From PNKC01 sp039917655 (lineage in GTDB: Bacteria; Chloroflexota; Dehalococcoidia; Tepidiformales; Tepidiformaceae), in contig JBDSJC010000299.1 in NCBI GenBank assembly GCA_039917655.1, positions 1 through 15,523 on the forward strand: a stretch of 15,523 nt of DNA, in the 5' to 3' direction. The notes under the pieces were generated by a model that saw only the letters and a program-made list of their open reading frames with translations, made no database searches and was not told where the DNA came from. Of the stretch, positions 15,432 to 15,523 are shown piece after piece. The number at the start of each line of letters is the position of its first letter. The first letter of the stretch is position 1. Made by a program: the position numbers and the translations under genes.

Positions 15432-15523
15432 CGGGAACCGCGCCCTCGCGGCACAGTCGTTCGACCCGTGTTCCCGCGTAACATGATTGTAACGTTGGGA
15501 GGTTCCATAACCCCCTAAACCGT

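Overview
This is a GC-rich stretch (roughly two thirds G+C) that most resembles Chloroflexota, probably a Dehalococcoidia-like lineage. The assignment is inferred from gene content only: an Flp-type pilin, a CAP-domain secreted protein with a Pro/Thr/Ser linker of the TPTPSPTP kind, a DUF5317 membrane protein, a large NTPase-TPR-winged-helix-BTAD regulator, and two CaiB/BaiF CoA-transferase genes. No rRNA, tRNA, CRISPR array, transposase or phage gene was found.

Layout. Bases 10-1168 hold a pilin facing a secreted CAP protein. Bases 1333-2459 hold a translationally coupled DJ-1/PfpI plus DUF1684 pair. Bases 2578-6538 hold a 1048-residue regulator, then a 99-base gap with an exact 10-base tandem repeat (period 11), then a 28-codon secreted-peptide gene with a strong ribosome binding site, then the DUF5317 gene. 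Bases 6627-8270 hold a ketopantoate-reductase-family gene followed 9 bases later by a DsbA/FrnE-type oxidoreductase. On the minus strand, 10201-8277 hold a membrane HD-GYP phosphodiesterase and a frameshifted TetR regulator. After a 343-base gap, a CaiB CoA transferase (plus strand) converges on a minus-strand pair: a tandem-fused double CaiB protein and, downstream of it, a short cysteinyl-tRNA-synthetase-like protein.

Two things stand out. (1) The DsbA/FrnE gene is cut by an in-frame TGA exactly where the first cysteine of its CPWC active site should be. An 8-bp hairpin with a G-first loop begins 13 bases after that TGA, as expected of a bacterial SECIS element. The best reading is a selenoprotein with a U-P-W-C active site, which ordinary gene callers would truncate to about 168 residues. 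(2) The BTAD regulator, the SARP-like direct repeat, the candidate promoter and the tiny exported peptide together look like a self-contained regulator-peptide cassette. This would be comparable in logic to RRNPP quorum sensing but built on a SARP/MalT-type receptor. This second reading is a hypothesis.

The window also shows an asymmetric double CoA transferase whose N-terminal half lacks the catalytic Asp, a CysRS-like enzyme with MshC-like N-terminal motifs and no anticodon-binding tail, and possible leaderless promoters in front of both CoA-transferase genes.
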